The notes: generated by a model from the letters alone, not told the origin. Counted from the stretch's first letter, positions 18,615 to 27,016 are shown. The stretch is DNA of 64,000 nucleotides from Streptomyces sp. NRRL F-6131 (GCA_000719695.1 JOHN01000034.1:1-64000), one strand, 5' to 3'. Numbers and translations: made by a program.

Positions 18615-20129
18615 TCATTCCACCACGTTCGGGTTCGCCGGTTTGGCCGGAACCCAGGTTTCCTCGTCCTCGACGAGGTACTCCGGCCGTTTGCCGTCCT
18701 TCCCACGTTCCTTCCTCCGGCCGCGGGTATCGGCCGCAAACGGAACGGGCCCCATGCCCGGCACTTGTTGGATTCCACCGGCATGGGATCCTTCGGCGCG
18801 CGCGCGACCCCGGGAACCGAGACCTGTTCCGCCCTCGGTGAAGGCCCGCTTCCCGGAACCTCCACCGAACGCCCGTTCGCCCTCGCCGACCACGCCGCTA
18901 CCTCGCTGGGACGCCCCCGTTCCCGCCCTCCGCGACGGCGAGCCTGGCACAGCAGGGGGGAGTCCCCCGGCCGGCCCGCCGCTCGCACCGAAAGCCGAAC
19001 CGCCCCGGCCCTGTCGCGACGTGGCCGAACCGCTCTGCGCAGCGGCTCCGTCACCCTCGAACACAAGACCACCCTTCGAACCACGCCCCGGCACAACGGG
19101 CTTGGTGAAGCCGTTGGGCGGCGCAGCTCCCTGGGGCGCACCGGTCGGAAGGGAGGAGGTAGAGCTTCCGGGCCCCGGTGTCGGCGATCCCGTCGGGACG
19201 TTGGGCGGCGCCGTGAGCGGGAGAGTTCCTCCGTCGATTCCGACTCCTGGGCCGAGAAATGCCGTTGCAGGCCGGTTAGCCTGCAACGGCACCGCACCGG
19301 TGTCCTTGGAACTCACCCCCGGTCCGACGTTCGTCACAGCGGGCGGCTTCGGCGCCGCCTGGGGTGTGCCTCCCTTGATTCCCGAATCTGTGGGCGCCAC
19401 GGCATGCGGCCGTTCGCCGCTCGCTGGCCTCTTCGACGACGGATCCACCGATCGGCCGGCCACCCCGGGACCGGAGGCCACGGCCCTGTCGACCCCGCCC
19501 CCCGCTGTCGGACTGCCGAAGCTTGCTCCGGCCATCATCGCGCCCACAGTCGCCGGACCGTCGCTCCCCGAGGGGTCCGGGACGTCCTGCACGTCCTGCT
19601 TCAGCTTCGGGGGCGGGCCCGGGGGTGGCGGGGGCTTCAGCATCGGGGCGGCCGTGCGGTAGTGCATGGCGAGGGTTTGGAGGACGGTGGCGGCTTCGGC
19701 CTTCTTCTGGTTGGCGAGGTCGGTGCGGGCGTCCTCGTCGTCGGCGCCGAAGAGGGAGGAGAAGGTGTCGCCGACACCGTCCTTGAACTGGGCCCAGCCG
19801 CTGGGTTCCTCGGGCATGTCGCGTTTGGCCTTGGCGATGGCCTCGGAGACCGCCTTGAGGGTGATGGCCGCGTCGTTGGCGTAGGAGGCGGCGGTGTTGA
19901 TGGTGGTGGCGAGGTGGAGCATGCGGGTGTGGAAGGCGTCGCTGGTGCTGCCTTCCCAGGCGGTGGCGGCCTCGGTGCTGGCGCGGGTGAGGGTGGAGCG
20001 GATGGCCTTGAGGGTGTCGGCGGCGCGGCGCCAGGGGTCGGCGGCGGCCATCACCTCGCCGGGGTTGAGGGCCTGGACCATCGCGCGGAGTTCGGCGTGA
20101 CTGTACTGCCGGAAGTCGGTGTACTTCAT
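18615..20129 (-). CDS. WXG100-type ESX substrate with long Gly/Pro-rich tail
   Basis: A 504-residue protein. Residues 1-150 are a helical hairpin with the WXG motif at 58-60 (ATAWEGSTSDAFH), the hallmark of type VII secreted proteins. A PPPPPGPPPK bend near 168 leads into about 300 residues of low-complexity Gly/Pro/Ser/Ala. The chain ends in an ordered charged tail, LVEDEETWVPAKPANPNVVE, a terminal motif I associate with streptomycete ESX proteins. It overlaps its upstream partner by four bases (ATGA) and is followed by mycP 91 bases later, so the three form one operon. The role is inferred from fold and context. Confidence 0.78.
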   Translation of the reverse strand: MKYTDFRQYSHAELRAMVQALNPGEVMAAADPWRRAADTLKAIRSTLTRASTEAATAWEGSTSDAFHTRMLHLATTINTAASYANDAAITLKAVSEAIAKAKRDMPEEPSGWAQFKDGVGDTFSSLFGADDEDARTDLANQKKAEAATVLQTLAMHYRTAAPMLKPPPPPGPPPKLKQDVQDVPDPSGSDGPATVGAMMAGASFGSPTAGGGVDRAVASGPGVAGRSVDPSSKRPASGERPHAVAPTDSGIKGGTPQAAPKPPAVTNVGPGVSSKDTGAVPLQANRPATAFLGPGVGIDGGTLPLTAPPNVPTGSPTPGPGSSTSSLPTGAPQGAAPPNGFTKPVVPGRGSKGGLVFEGDGAAAQSGSATSRQGRGGSAFGASGGPAGGLPPAVPGSPSRRAGTGASQRGSGVVGEGERAFGGGSGKRAFTEGGTGLGSRGRARAEGSHAGGIQQVPGMGPVPFAADTRGRRKERGKDGKRPEYLVEDEETWVPAKPANPNVVE

Positions 20130-20641
20130 CGGACGCCCTTCCCGTCGTCGTGCCGGGCCGGGGCGGTGGTCCGGGCGTAGGCGGCGGCACTGGTGGCGGA
20201 GGGGTTGGCGACGGACCAGCCGTCGTCGCCGAGCTTCAGCTTGGTCTTGGTGCGGTGTTCCTGCTCCTCGTAGTTGGTCGCGGTGAGTTCGGCCTTCTTC
20301 TGGGCCTCGTCGACGGCTTCCTGGAGCTGGTTGAGGACGTCGCGCAGGCCGTCGCGCATGGTCTGGTAGCGACCGTGCAGGTCGGTGGCCTCCGCGAAGG
20401 TGCCGAGGGCGTTGGTGCCGATGCCGCTGCGGCCGTGGGTGGCGGTGCCGTCGGCGTGGTGCTGGAACTCGGCGAGGAGCAGCCGTACTTGGGCGGCGAA
20501 GGCGCGCAGTTGCTCGACCTCGACGCGGTAGCCGCTTCCGGACCCGCCGGTCGATCCCGTTCCGTTCCCCGTTGCCACGTGCGGCGCCTCCCCCGTGCGT
20601 CCGGCCGGTGTGTCGTTCACGGTTCTGGTTGAGCGAGTCAT
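20126..20641 (-). CDS. ESX-associated helical protein, partner of the WXG100 protein
   Basis: A 171-residue protein. After a Gly/Thr-rich N-terminus comes a long helical region (EVEQLRAFAAQVRLLLAEFQHHADGT, then HGRYQTMRDGLRDVLNQLQEAVDEAQKKAELTATNYEEQEHR) with heptad-like hydrophobics, resembling an ESX heterodimer partner, although no WXG is seen. The stop overlaps the next start (ATGA), giving translational coupling. The start is uncertain: ATG 20641 or a GTG three codons earlier at 20650. The longer form would include a TTA codon, the bldA-dependent leucine codon. Confidence 0.68.
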   Translation of the reverse strand: MTRSTRTVNDTPAGRTGEAPHVATGNGTGSTGGSGSGYRVEVEQLRAFAAQVRLLLAEFQHHADGTATHGRSGIGTNALGTFAEATDLHGRYQTMRDGLRDVLNQLQEAVDEAQKKAELTATNYEEQEHRTKTKLKLGDDGWSVANPSATSAAAYARTTAPARHDDGKGVR

Positions 20642-20679
20642 GTCTAACACACGACCCGCGCCCGTGGCGTGCCGTCAGT

Positions 20680-21414
20680 TCACGTCCGTGGGGCGCCGGT
20701 CGCGGCGTGGGCGGTGAGCGCGCGGCGGCAGAGCGCGTCGGCGTGCCGGGTGGTTTCGGGGAGCCGGTAGCGGGGGGTGAGGGCGAGGGTGGTTTCGACG
20801 GCTTCGGCGAGGCCGATGCGGTGGCCGACGGAGACGAAGACGGGTTTGACGCCCTGCCGGGTGCGGACGGCGCGGCCGACCTCCTCCCCGGTGGCCGGGT
20901 CGGTGAGCGGGGTCCAGTCGCCGCGGTCGGGGCCGGGTGTCCGGTGGTCGAAGGTGAACGGGGTCTTGGCGACGCCGAGGGTGCGCAGGCCGGTGAGGAC
21001 GCCGAGGTGGCTGGCGAGGCCGAGGCGGCGGGGGTGGGCGAGGCCGTAGCCGTCGCAGACGACGGTGCCGGGGCGGTGGGTGAGTGCGGCCAGGGCGTCG
21101 AGGACGGCGGGGAGTTCGCGGAAGGCGAGCAGGCCGGGGATGTAGGGGAAGGCGATCCGGCCGGTGGCGGTGGCCTCCTCGACGACGGCGAGGGTGTCGC
21201 GGTCGAGGACCACGGCGGCCGCGACGACGAGGTCCCGTTCGTCGTCGTAGGCGACGTCGACACCGGCGATCAAGCGGTCGTCGGCGCCGGCGCCGGGTCC
21301 CGCGGCGGTGCCGGTCGCGCCGGTCGCGCCGGTCGGCCGGACGAGCGGGCGCAGGCGTTCCTGTTCGGCGAGCGCCTGGGCCTCGGTGGTGGGCCAGTCG
21401 GCGGGGATGGGCAC
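20680..21414 (-). CDS. nfi: Endonuclease V (deoxyinosine 3' endonuclease)
   Basis: A 244-residue DNA-repair nuclease that nicks DNA one base beyond deoxyinosine. It shows the metal-binding aspartate in IAGVDVAYDDER, the YIPGLLAFRELPAV wedge/PYIP motif, VVCDGYGLAHPRRLGLASHLG and SVGHRIGLAEAVE. I chose the GTG at 21414 because AGGGGGA lies seven bases before it; a GTG 15 codons upstream is less likely. It follows its own orientation away from the ESX genes and is probably unrelated to them. Confidence 0.9.
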   Translation of the reverse strand: MPIPADWPTTEAQALAEQERLRPLVRPTGATGATGTAAGPGAGADDRLIAGVDVAYDDERDLVVAAAVVLDRDTLAVVEEATATGRIAFPYIPGLLAFRELPAVLDALAALTHRPGTVVCDGYGLAHPRRLGLASHLGVLTGLRTLGVAKTPFTFDHRTPGPDRGDWTPLTDPATGEEVGRAVRTRQGVKPVFVSVGHRIGLAEAVETTLALTPRYRLPETTRHADALCRRALTAHAATGAPRT

Positions 21415-21678
21415 GGCGGTCCCCCTGGGTGCGTGGAGCGGTGTTGCGGTCGGCCCCACGGTACCGAGCGGGGCGGACGGCTCCGGGGGCGGCTCCGTGA
21501 GCCCGTGCGCCCCCCGTGCCCCGGGCGCGCCGGGTTAGCCTGGACAGGATGCCGCGGACGACCGCCGGACCGCGCCGAACGCCCGTTCCCCGCAGGGTCC
21601 CGGGCGTCGGCACCGCCGGACCGGCGACGCCCCCGGCAGCGGACCGCCCGTTTCCCCCGACGTGCGAAGGACTCCGCC

Positions 21679-21906
21679 ATGCCGCACCGCCCGACCGCCG
21701 CGCAGTTCGCGCTCGGTGTCTTCACCGTGGTCGCCGCCGCGGTCGCCCTGCTGGCCGCCACCGGCGCCTCGGGCGTCCTGGAGGTCGCCGTGGTGGTCGT
21801 GTTCGCGCTCGCCCTGGGCATTTTGGTGACCGTGCTCGCGGCGCGGGTCCCGTACGCGGCCGACCGGCGCGCGGAGCACCGCACGCCGGTCGGCGGGCAC
21901 GAGTAG
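21679..21906 (+). CDS. Small two-helix membrane protein, unknown
   Basis: A 75-residue hydrophobic protein with two predicted membrane helices: FALGVFTVVAAAVALLAATGA and LEVAVVVVFALALGILVTVLAA, then a basic/polar tail. The ATG at 21679 has GAAGGA in place. I do not recognise a family and it has no operon partner. Confidence 0.6.
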   Translation: MPHRPTAAQFALGVFTVVAAAVALLAATGASGVLEVAVVVVFALALGILVTVLAARVPYAADRRAEHRTPVGGHE

Positions 21907-21957
21907 CGCGAAGCAGCGCGAGGTAGCACGAGGTAGCGCGAGCAGCACGAGCAGGGG
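21907..21957. repeat. Short tandem repeat of GCGAGGTAGCA-like units
   Basis: Directly after the small membrane protein, units such as GCGAAGCAGC, GCGAGGTAGCAC and GAGGTAGCGC repeat about four times with small changes, ending in GCACGAGCAG. Slippage is the simplest explanation. Confidence 0.65.
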
Positions 21958-21989
21958 GCGGTCCGGGCGCCGGGCGGGCCGGCTCCGGA

Positions 21990-22718
21990 TCAGGCGGTGG
22001 AGACCACCACGGTCCGGGCCGACTTGTCGTGGATGCACTGCCGGTACGGCTTGTCGAACACGCCGAACAGACCGTCGATCAGCCACCAGAGCGCGGCGCA
22101 GCAGAGCACGGCGGGCAGGATGAAGACCGCCGCCCTGGTCCAGGCGGCCGACTGGGTCGGGGTGCTGCCGTCGATCAGCATGGCGACCCGGACCTTCATG
22201 GCCTTCTTGCCGAGGGTCTGTCCGTCCCGGCCGAGCATCACGCCCTCGTAGACGAGGTAGAGCGCGCAGGCGAGCCAGAACGCGCCGGCCGAGCCGGAGC
22301 GGTCGGCGAGGCTGGCGAAGGGCAGCACCAGGAGGATGGCGACGGCCTGGACCAGCAGGTAGTCGATCAGCCGGGCGAGGATCCGGTTGGGCCAGCTGCC
22401 GAGCGGGGGCATCCCGGGGACGGGGCCGCCGCCGGGCACGCCGTATCCGGCCGGACCGTAGCCGGGCGGGGGCTGGTCGTAGGGCGACGGGCCGTGGGGG
22501 CCCTGGCCGTAGGGCGGGCCGCCGGGGGCTCCGCCGTAGGTGCCGCCGTACGCGCCGGGGCCGCCGGCACCGGGGCCCCCGGCCGGCGGCGGGGTGCCGT
22601 ACGGGTCCGACGGCGCACCTTCCGGCGTGCCGCCGCTCTGCTGCGGGGGCTGCTGCTTGTCGAAGGAGGGCTTGTCGCCCCCCTCCGGCTCGGGGCCTGA
22701 GGGGTCGTAGGTACTCAT
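21990..22718 (-). CDS. RDD-family membrane protein
   Basis: A 242-residue protein: a cytosolic Gly/Pro/Tyr-rich N-terminal third, then the RDD domain with NRILARLIDYLLVQAVAILLVL (the R..D pair), EGVMLGRDGQTLGKKAMKVRVAM and WLIDGLFGVFDKPYRQCIHDK. RDD proteins are integral membrane proteins, some implicated in Na+/H+ transport, but most have no known role. A second RDD gene lies 147 bases upstream in the same orientation, so they may be co-transcribed paralogues. Confidence 0.85.
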   Translation of the reverse strand: MSTYDPSGPEPEGGDKPSFDKQQPPQQSGGTPEGAPSDPYGTPPPAGGPGAGGPGAYGGTYGGAPGGPPYGQGPHGPSPYDQPPPGYGPAGYGVPGGGPVPGMPPLGSWPNRILARLIDYLLVQAVAILLVLPFASLADRSGSAGAFWLACALYLVYEGVMLGRDGQTLGKKAMKVRVAMLIDGSTPTQSAAWTRAAVFILPAVLCCAALWWLIDGLFGVFDKPYRQCIHDKSARTVVVSTA

Positions 22719-22864
22719 GCCCCGAGTAGAACATCACACATTCTATGAACTTGGGACATTCAGTCCGTTTTGTCCGTCGACGCCGCCGGAGCCTCGGGAG
22801 TGACGGGACGCCGTCGGGCGGCGGGCGGGGACGCGGTCGGGGACCGGTCGGGGTACGGCGGGGA

Positions 22865-24466
22865 TCAGAGCCGGACGACCTCGGTGCGGGCCGCCCGGTC
22901 GTGCCAGCCGCGCCGGGCCGGACGGTCGAACAGCGGCCAGAGCAGGCCGACCACCAGCAGCGTCGAGACCTGCCTGGCCAGCCATCGGACCAGCGAACGC
23001 CCGATCCCGGGGCGGTCCGGAGCGGCGGTCGAGCCCGCCCGGGGCGTGGCGACCACCCGGATCCGGGCGAGCCGCTTGCCGAAGGTCTGGCCGGTGCGGG
23101 CGGTCGGCAGGACTTCGTAGAGCAGGCCGACGAAGAGCAGGATGCCGAGCAGGACGGCGGCCTTGCCGAGCACCGTGCCGTCCACCAGCCAGACGTCCAT
23201 CTGACGGCGGGTGAGCCGGCTGGTCATCCGGGCCTGGTCGAGCTTGTGCTGGAGATGGGCCTCGACGGAGCGGCCGAGCGGGAGTCCGGCGGCGACGGCG
23301 ACCACGGCGAGGACGGCGGTGTCCACCAGCCGGGCGGCGAACCGTCGGCCGAGCCCGGCGGGCCGCACCGCCGGCGTGGTGCCGGTGCGGCGGCGCGGGG
23401 CGGGGGACGACGGCCGGGTGGCCGGGGTCTTCCGGGCGGGGGCCTTCCGGGCGGGGGCCGCCGCGCCGGTGGCGGAGGACGGGCGGCCGCCCGCGGAGGG
23501 GCGGGCGGTGGTGGGCGCGGCCGGGGCCGGTTCGACGTCCTCCGCCGGTTCCGCCGCCCCTTCCGGTTCCACCACCGGTTCCACGGCCGATTCCACCACC
23601 GGGGCCGGGACGGACTCGACGGCCGACACCGCGACCGGCACGGACGTCGGCACCGGTGCGGGCGCCGGCGTCGGCACCGGAGCCGGCGTGGCGGCCGGGG
23701 CCGGCGCCGGGGCCCTCGGTGCCGGGGCCCTCGGTGCCGGGACGGAACGCGGCTCGGCCGCCTCGGGGGCGCCCGGCGACGACGGTCCGGGGGCGGACGC
23801 GGAGGCCTCCGTCGGAACGGACGCTTCGGCCCCCGACTCCTCCGCCCCGGGGAGCACGCCCCAGGACACCCAGCGCGGCGCGCTCCCGGTCTCCATCAGT
23901 CCCCGCTGCGCCCGGGGGTCCGCCTGCCAGCCGGCCGACGCCTCCGGACCGGGATCCGGCTCGGCACCGGAGCGCGGCTCCGCACCGGAGCCAGGACCGG
24001 CACCGTGATCGGACCGGGTCCAGGGCTCCGGACCGGCAGCGCCCTCCGGCCCGGCGGCCCCCTCCGGCCCGGCGGCCCCCTCGGTCGTCGGCGACTCCCC
24101 CGCCCGGTGGAACACCGGCCCGTTCTCCGGCACCGCAAAGGTGAACGACGCCCCGCCCGCCGTCTGGTCCAGGTACACCGGCCCGGTGTCCCCGCCGGAC
24201 GCCGGTTCCGCCGCCGGCTGGGCGACCACCGGCGGCGGCACGTACCGCGCCCCGACCCCGCCGCCCGCCGCCCCCGGCCGGCGGGTCGCGTACCGGGGCG
24301 GTTCCAGCACCTCGCCCTCGGCCGGGGCATGCCGACTGGTGCCGGGCACCCAGGCCGATCCGCCCCAGTAGCGCACGAAACCGGGGATGGACGGGTCGGG
24401 GTAGTAGCCCGGCGCGGGGCCGGCGGCCGTCTCCGTGCTGCCGCCGGCGGGGGGCCGGTCCGTCAT
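22865..24466 (-). CDS. DUF2510-RDD membrane protein with long linker
   Basis: A 533-residue protein in three parts: an N-terminal DUF2510 box (APGYYPDPSIPGFVRYWGGSAWVPGT, about residues 18-45), about 300 residues of Pro/Ala/Glu-rich linker with alternating APAPVPTPAP and EPVVEPEGAAEP runs, and a C-terminal RDD domain (GLGRRFAARLVDTAVLAVVAVAA, then TGQTFGKRLARIRVVATP). DUF2510 is a small Trp-containing module of actinobacterial membrane proteins. The linker could reach through the envelope if exported, but no signal peptide is seen. Confidence 0.82.
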   Translation of the reverse strand: MTDRPPAGGSTETAAGPAPGYYPDPSIPGFVRYWGGSAWVPGTSRHAPAEGEVLEPPRYATRRPGAAGGGVGARYVPPPVVAQPAAEPASGGDTGPVYLDQTAGGASFTFAVPENGPVFHRAGESPTTEGAAGPEGAAGPEGAAGPEPWTRSDHGAGPGSGAEPRSGAEPDPGPEASAGWQADPRAQRGLMETGSAPRWVSWGVLPGAEESGAEASVPTEASASAPGPSSPGAPEAAEPRSVPAPRAPAPRAPAPAPAATPAPVPTPAPAPVPTSVPVAVSAVESVPAPVVESAVEPVVEPEGAAEPAEDVEPAPAAPTTARPSAGGRPSSATGAAAPARKAPARKTPATRPSSPAPRRRTGTTPAVRPAGLGRRFAARLVDTAVLAVVAVAAGLPLGRSVEAHLQHKLDQARMTSRLTRRQMDVWLVDGTVLGKAAVLLGILLFVGLLYEVLPTARTGQTFGKRLARIRVVATPRAGSTAAPDRPGIGRSLVRWLARQVSTLLVVGLLWPLFDRPARRGWHDRAARTEVVRL

Positions 24467-24889
24467 GGGGGTCTCTTTCCTGGCAGGGCCGATGCGGCTC
24501 GCCCGGCGAGGGGGTGCGCGACGGTGGCACGGGCGACCCGGGTGGCTCCCGCCGTCGGCGCGCGCGAGGGGGTGCCGCCGAGGAGGCGGACAGTCGCCGG
24601 GCAGTCACAAAGGGTAGTACCTCGGACGGGGCGCGGGGCGAAGTTGAGCATTCACCGGACAGCCCGGCGCCGCCCACGGTAAGGAAGACGGCGCACATGT
24701 CCGACCACGCGCCCGTGTTCCCCGTTCACCACTCCGTGTACCCCCGTCGAGGGATCCCCCGCCGGGGAGTCCCGGACCAAGAAATCCCGGGAAATCCCGG
24801 AAACCCGTGTAAGAGCGCTCCCGGGCCGCGCTCTCCCAGGTGACAGGGCCCGACACCGGGCACGAACCGCAGGCAGAGAGGAACCGATC
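24467..24889. other. Intergenic stretch, 423 bases, upstream of the ssgA-like gene
   Basis: It holds the divergent promoters of the RDD gene and the ssgA-like gene. A possible 48-codon ORF runs from ATG 24697 to 24843 with AAGGAAG before it and the repeat PRRGIPRRGVP, but it lacks support from any family. GAAATCCCGGGAAATCCCGG (24781-24800) is a conspicuous AT-containing direct repeat. Confidence 0.4.
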
Positions 24890-26806
24890 ATGGAGCGCCC
24901 GACGAGCGTGGTCGAGCACGAGCTGGAGCTCAACCTGGTGCTCTCCCCCGAGCACAGCGTCCCCGTCCCGGCCCGGTTGTCGTACGGCAGCCACGACCCG
25001 TACGCCGTGCACATGACCTTCCACCTGGACACCGGCTCGCCGGTCACCTGGGTGTTCGCCCGCGAGCTGCTGGTGGAGGGTACCTTCCGGCCGTGCGGCC
25101 AGGGCGACGTGCGGATCTGGCCGACCCGCTCGGGGCGGCGCAGCGTGCTCTGCCTGGCGCTGAGCTCGCCGGCCGGCGACGCCTTGCTGGAGGCGCCGCT
25201 GCCGGCGGTGGCCGCCTGGCTGGAGCGGGCGCACCGGCTGGTGCCGCCGGGCAGCGAGATGGCCGCGCTGGACATGGACGGGTCGCTGGCCGAGCTGCTC
25301 GCGTGAGGCGGCGCTCCCCCGCCCCGGGGCGGCACCGCCCGTCCCGCCCCGGCGACGAGGCCGGGCACCCCGACCGGCCCGTGCGCTCCGACCGGCCCGG
25401 GCACCCCGACCGGCCCGTGCGCTCCGACCGGCCCGGGCACCCCGACCGGCCCGTCCGCCCTCGCGCTGACCGGGCAGCACGGTCGGCGCCGCACCGGCCG
25501 CCAGGCGCCGGGCCCGGACGCGTAGCGCGACGGCGAGCAGGAAGCAGATCCCGACGAGCGGATAGACCGAGGTCGGGATCTGGCGCAGCGGCGACAGTTC
25601 CAGCACCTTGGCGCCCTGCGGCTTGGCGAGCCACATCGAGAACGACAGGAAGGCGACCAGCGTGGCCCCGAAGGCGGCCCGCCAGCGGACCTTCCGGACG
25701 GCGGCCGGGCGGGCCCGCTCGACCGCCGCCTCGCAGCCGAGCAGTACGAGCACGGGCACGCACCAGACCCAGTGGTGGGTCCAGCTGATCGGCGAGATCA
25801 GGACGGCGGTGACGGCGGCGCAGCAGACGCCCCACGCCTCGGAGCGCGCCAACCGGCGCGAGCTGCGGGCGGCCCAGGCCGCGACGCCGAGGCCGGCCAC
25901 CGCGACGGCGGCGGCGGCCAGGGTGCCGACGGCGCCCGGTTCGGAGGTGTGCAGCAGCCGGGCGACCGCGCCGCTGAGGGCCTGGTTGTCGACGATCTCG
26001 GTCTTGCCGACCCGCGAGGAGTCGTAGAGGTACTTGGTCCAGAAGCCCCAGGTGGCGTCGGGCAGGACGAGCGCGCCGAGCAGGAAGGTGCCGAGGAAGG
26101 TGGCGCCGGCCACGAAGGCGGCCCGGACCCGGCCGGTGATCAGCAGGTAGACCGCGAACAGGCCGGGGGTGAGCTTGATGCCGGCGGCGATGCCGATCGC
26201 GATCCCCTTGCCGCGCCGCCCGTCGGGCCGGGTGAGGTCCCAGAGGATGAGGCAGGCCAGGGCCAGGTTGATCTGGCCGTAGCGGAGCGTGGTGTAGACG
26301 GGTTCCAGCCAGACGCCGGCGCCGGTGACCAGGATCACGCCGATCGCGCGCAGATCGCGGCGCGGCCAGCCGACCAGCTTGAACGACAGGTGGGCGAGCA
26401 GCGCGAGCAGCCCGAGGTTGCAGAGCGTGATCGCGACCCGCAGGAAGGGGATCGGGAACCAGGTCGTCGGCACGAACAGCATCGCGGCGAACGGCGGGTA
26501 GGTGGCCGGCAGGTTCCACTGGGTGACGCGCAGGCCGTAGAGGTCCTCGCCCTTGGCCACGGCGGCGCCCTCGGCCCGGTAGACGATCATGTCCACCATC
26601 GAGGTGTGCGCGAAGTGGCGGACGACCGCGTAGACGACCAGGGAGAACACCGCGAGCGCGGAGACGGCCAGCAGCGGGCGGCGAGGGGCCTCGCGCAGGG
26701 CGCGGACGGGCGCGCCGAGGGCGGTGCGCAGTCGGTCCGACAGGGGGGCGGGCGCTTCGTCCGGCGGGGTTCCCACCGTGCCGCGCTCGTCTTGCACCGC
26801 TGTCAC
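24605..26806 (-). CDS. GT87-type membrane glycosyltransferase; frame runs antisense through the ssgA-like gene
   Basis: The first ~450 residues form a typical DUF2029/GT87 polyprenol-phosphate-mannose-dependent glycosyltransferase with about ten membrane helices: SMVDMIVYRAEGAAVAKGEDLY, the LPATYPPFAAMLFVP loop, VYTTLRYGQINLALACLILWD, GIAAGIKLTPGLFAVYLL and SPISWTHHWVWCVPVLV. Relatives mannosylate lipids and stop at 400-480 residues. Here the frame has no stop after the last helix: it enters a 12-residue Arg/Gly/Ala repeat and continues for about 270 residues over the antisense strand of the ssgA-like gene to 24605. The start is GTG 26806 with GGAG upstream. The tail is probably not functional protein. 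Confidence 0.7.
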   Translation of the reverse strand: MTAVQDERGTVGTPPDEAPAPLSDRLRTALGAPVRALREAPRRPLLAVSALAVFSLVVYAVVRHFAHTSMVDMIVYRAEGAAVAKGEDLYGLRVTQWNLPATYPPFAAMLFVPTTWFPIPFLRVAITLCNLGLLALLAHLSFKLVGWPRRDLRAIGVILVTGAGVWLEPVYTTLRYGQINLALACLILWDLTRPDGRRGKGIAIGIAAGIKLTPGLFAVYLLITGRVRAAFVAGATFLGTFLLGALVLPDATWGFWTKYLYDSSRVGKTEIVDNQALSGAVARLLHTSEPGAVGTLAAAAVAVAGLGVAAWAARSSRRLARSEAWGVCCAAVTAVLISPISWTHHWVWCVPVLVLLGCEAAVERARPAAVRKVRWRAAFGATLVAFLSFSMWLAKPQGAKVLELSPLRQIPTSVYPLVGICFLLAVALRVRARRLAAGAAPTVLPGQREGGRAGRGARAGRSARAGRGARAGRSARAGRGARPRRRGGTGGAAPGRGSAASREQLGQRPVHVQRGHLAARRHQPVRPLQPGGHRRQRRLQQGVAGRRAQRQAEHAAPPRAGRPDPHVALAARPEGTLHQQLAGEHPGDRRAGVQVEGHVHGVRVVAAVRQPGRDGDAVLGGEHQVELQLVLDHARRALHDRFLSACGSCPVSGPVTWESAARERSYTGFRDFPGFLGPGLPGGGSLDGGTRSGERGTRARGRTCAPSSLPWAAPGCPVNAQLRPAPRPRYYPL
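24890..25306 (+). CDS. SsgA-like sporulation/cell-division protein (SALP)
   Basis: A 138-residue SsgA/SsgB-family protein, found only in morphologically complex actinomycetes. Family landmarks are LELNLVLSPEHSVPVPARLSY, DPYAVHMTFHLD, VTWVFARELLVEGT, GQGDVRIWP and ALSSPAGDALLEAPLPAVAAWLERAHRLVPPGSE. SALPs position septa or guide peptidoglycan turnover during sporulation. The ATG at 24890 follows GAGAGGA. Conserved position near hppD suggests an SsgG-like member, but I cannot assign the paralogue. It is convergent with, and fully overlapped by, the open frame of the glycosyltransferase. Confidence 0.88.
   Translation: MERPTSVVEHELELNLVLSPEHSVPVPARLSYGSHDPYAVHMTFHLDTGSPVTWVFARELLVEGTFRPCGQGDVRIWPTRSGRRSVLCLALSSPAGDALLEAPLPAVAAWLERAHRLVPPGSEMAALDMDGSLAELLA
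25363..25454. repeat. 36-bp in-frame minisatellite (two and a half copies)
   Basis: A perfect 36-bp unit occupies 25363-25398 and 25399-25434, followed by a partial third copy. Because 36 is a multiple of three, copy changes keep the glycosyltransferase frame open; on that strand it encodes RAGRGARAGRSA repeats. It lies where the glycosyltransferase would be expected to end. Confidence 0.85.
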
Positions 26807-26915
26807 TCTTCGCTCCGTCCGCCGATCGGCCAACCAGCGACGATACCTGATGACCGTCGGCCGGGCCGGATTCCGTTCGTCACGGACAGTGATGACGGCG
26901 GATGTGGAGCCGGCC

Positions 26916-26950
26916 GGCCGTGCCCCGTTGCGGTCGGGGCACGGACGGCC
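26916..26950 (-). terminator. Terminator after the GH18 gene
   Basis: CCGTGCCCCG (26918-26927) pairs perfectly with CGGGGCACGG (26935-26944), extended by GGCC on each side with one bulge. It lies about 70 bases after the GH18 stop codon. Confidence 0.65.
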
Positions 26951-26958
26951 GGAGTCGG

Positions 26959-27002
26959 TGCGGCGGACGGTCCCGCCGAGTGCGGCGGACGGTCCCGCCG
27001 AG
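26959..27002. repeat. Perfect 22-bp tandem duplication, each copy a hairpin
   Basis: Two identical 22-bp units at 26959-26980 and 26981-27002 each contain CGGCGG-ACGGTC-CCGCCG, a 6-bp stem. They sit directly after the GH18 stop codon (27017, minus strand), giving two tandem hairpins before the longer terminator stem. Confidence 0.75.
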
Positions 27003-27016
27003 CGTGTCCGGAAAGG

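Noticed and set aside
20126..20641. WXG motif in the ESX partner protein
   Set aside because: No W-x-G at the helical turn; only the downstream protein has it, so I call this one a partner rather than a WXG100 protein.
24697..24843. 48-codon ORF with PRRGIPRRGVP repeat upstream of the ssgA-like gene
   Set aside because: It has a possible ribosome site but no codon bias or recognised family; kept only as a note in the intergenic entry.
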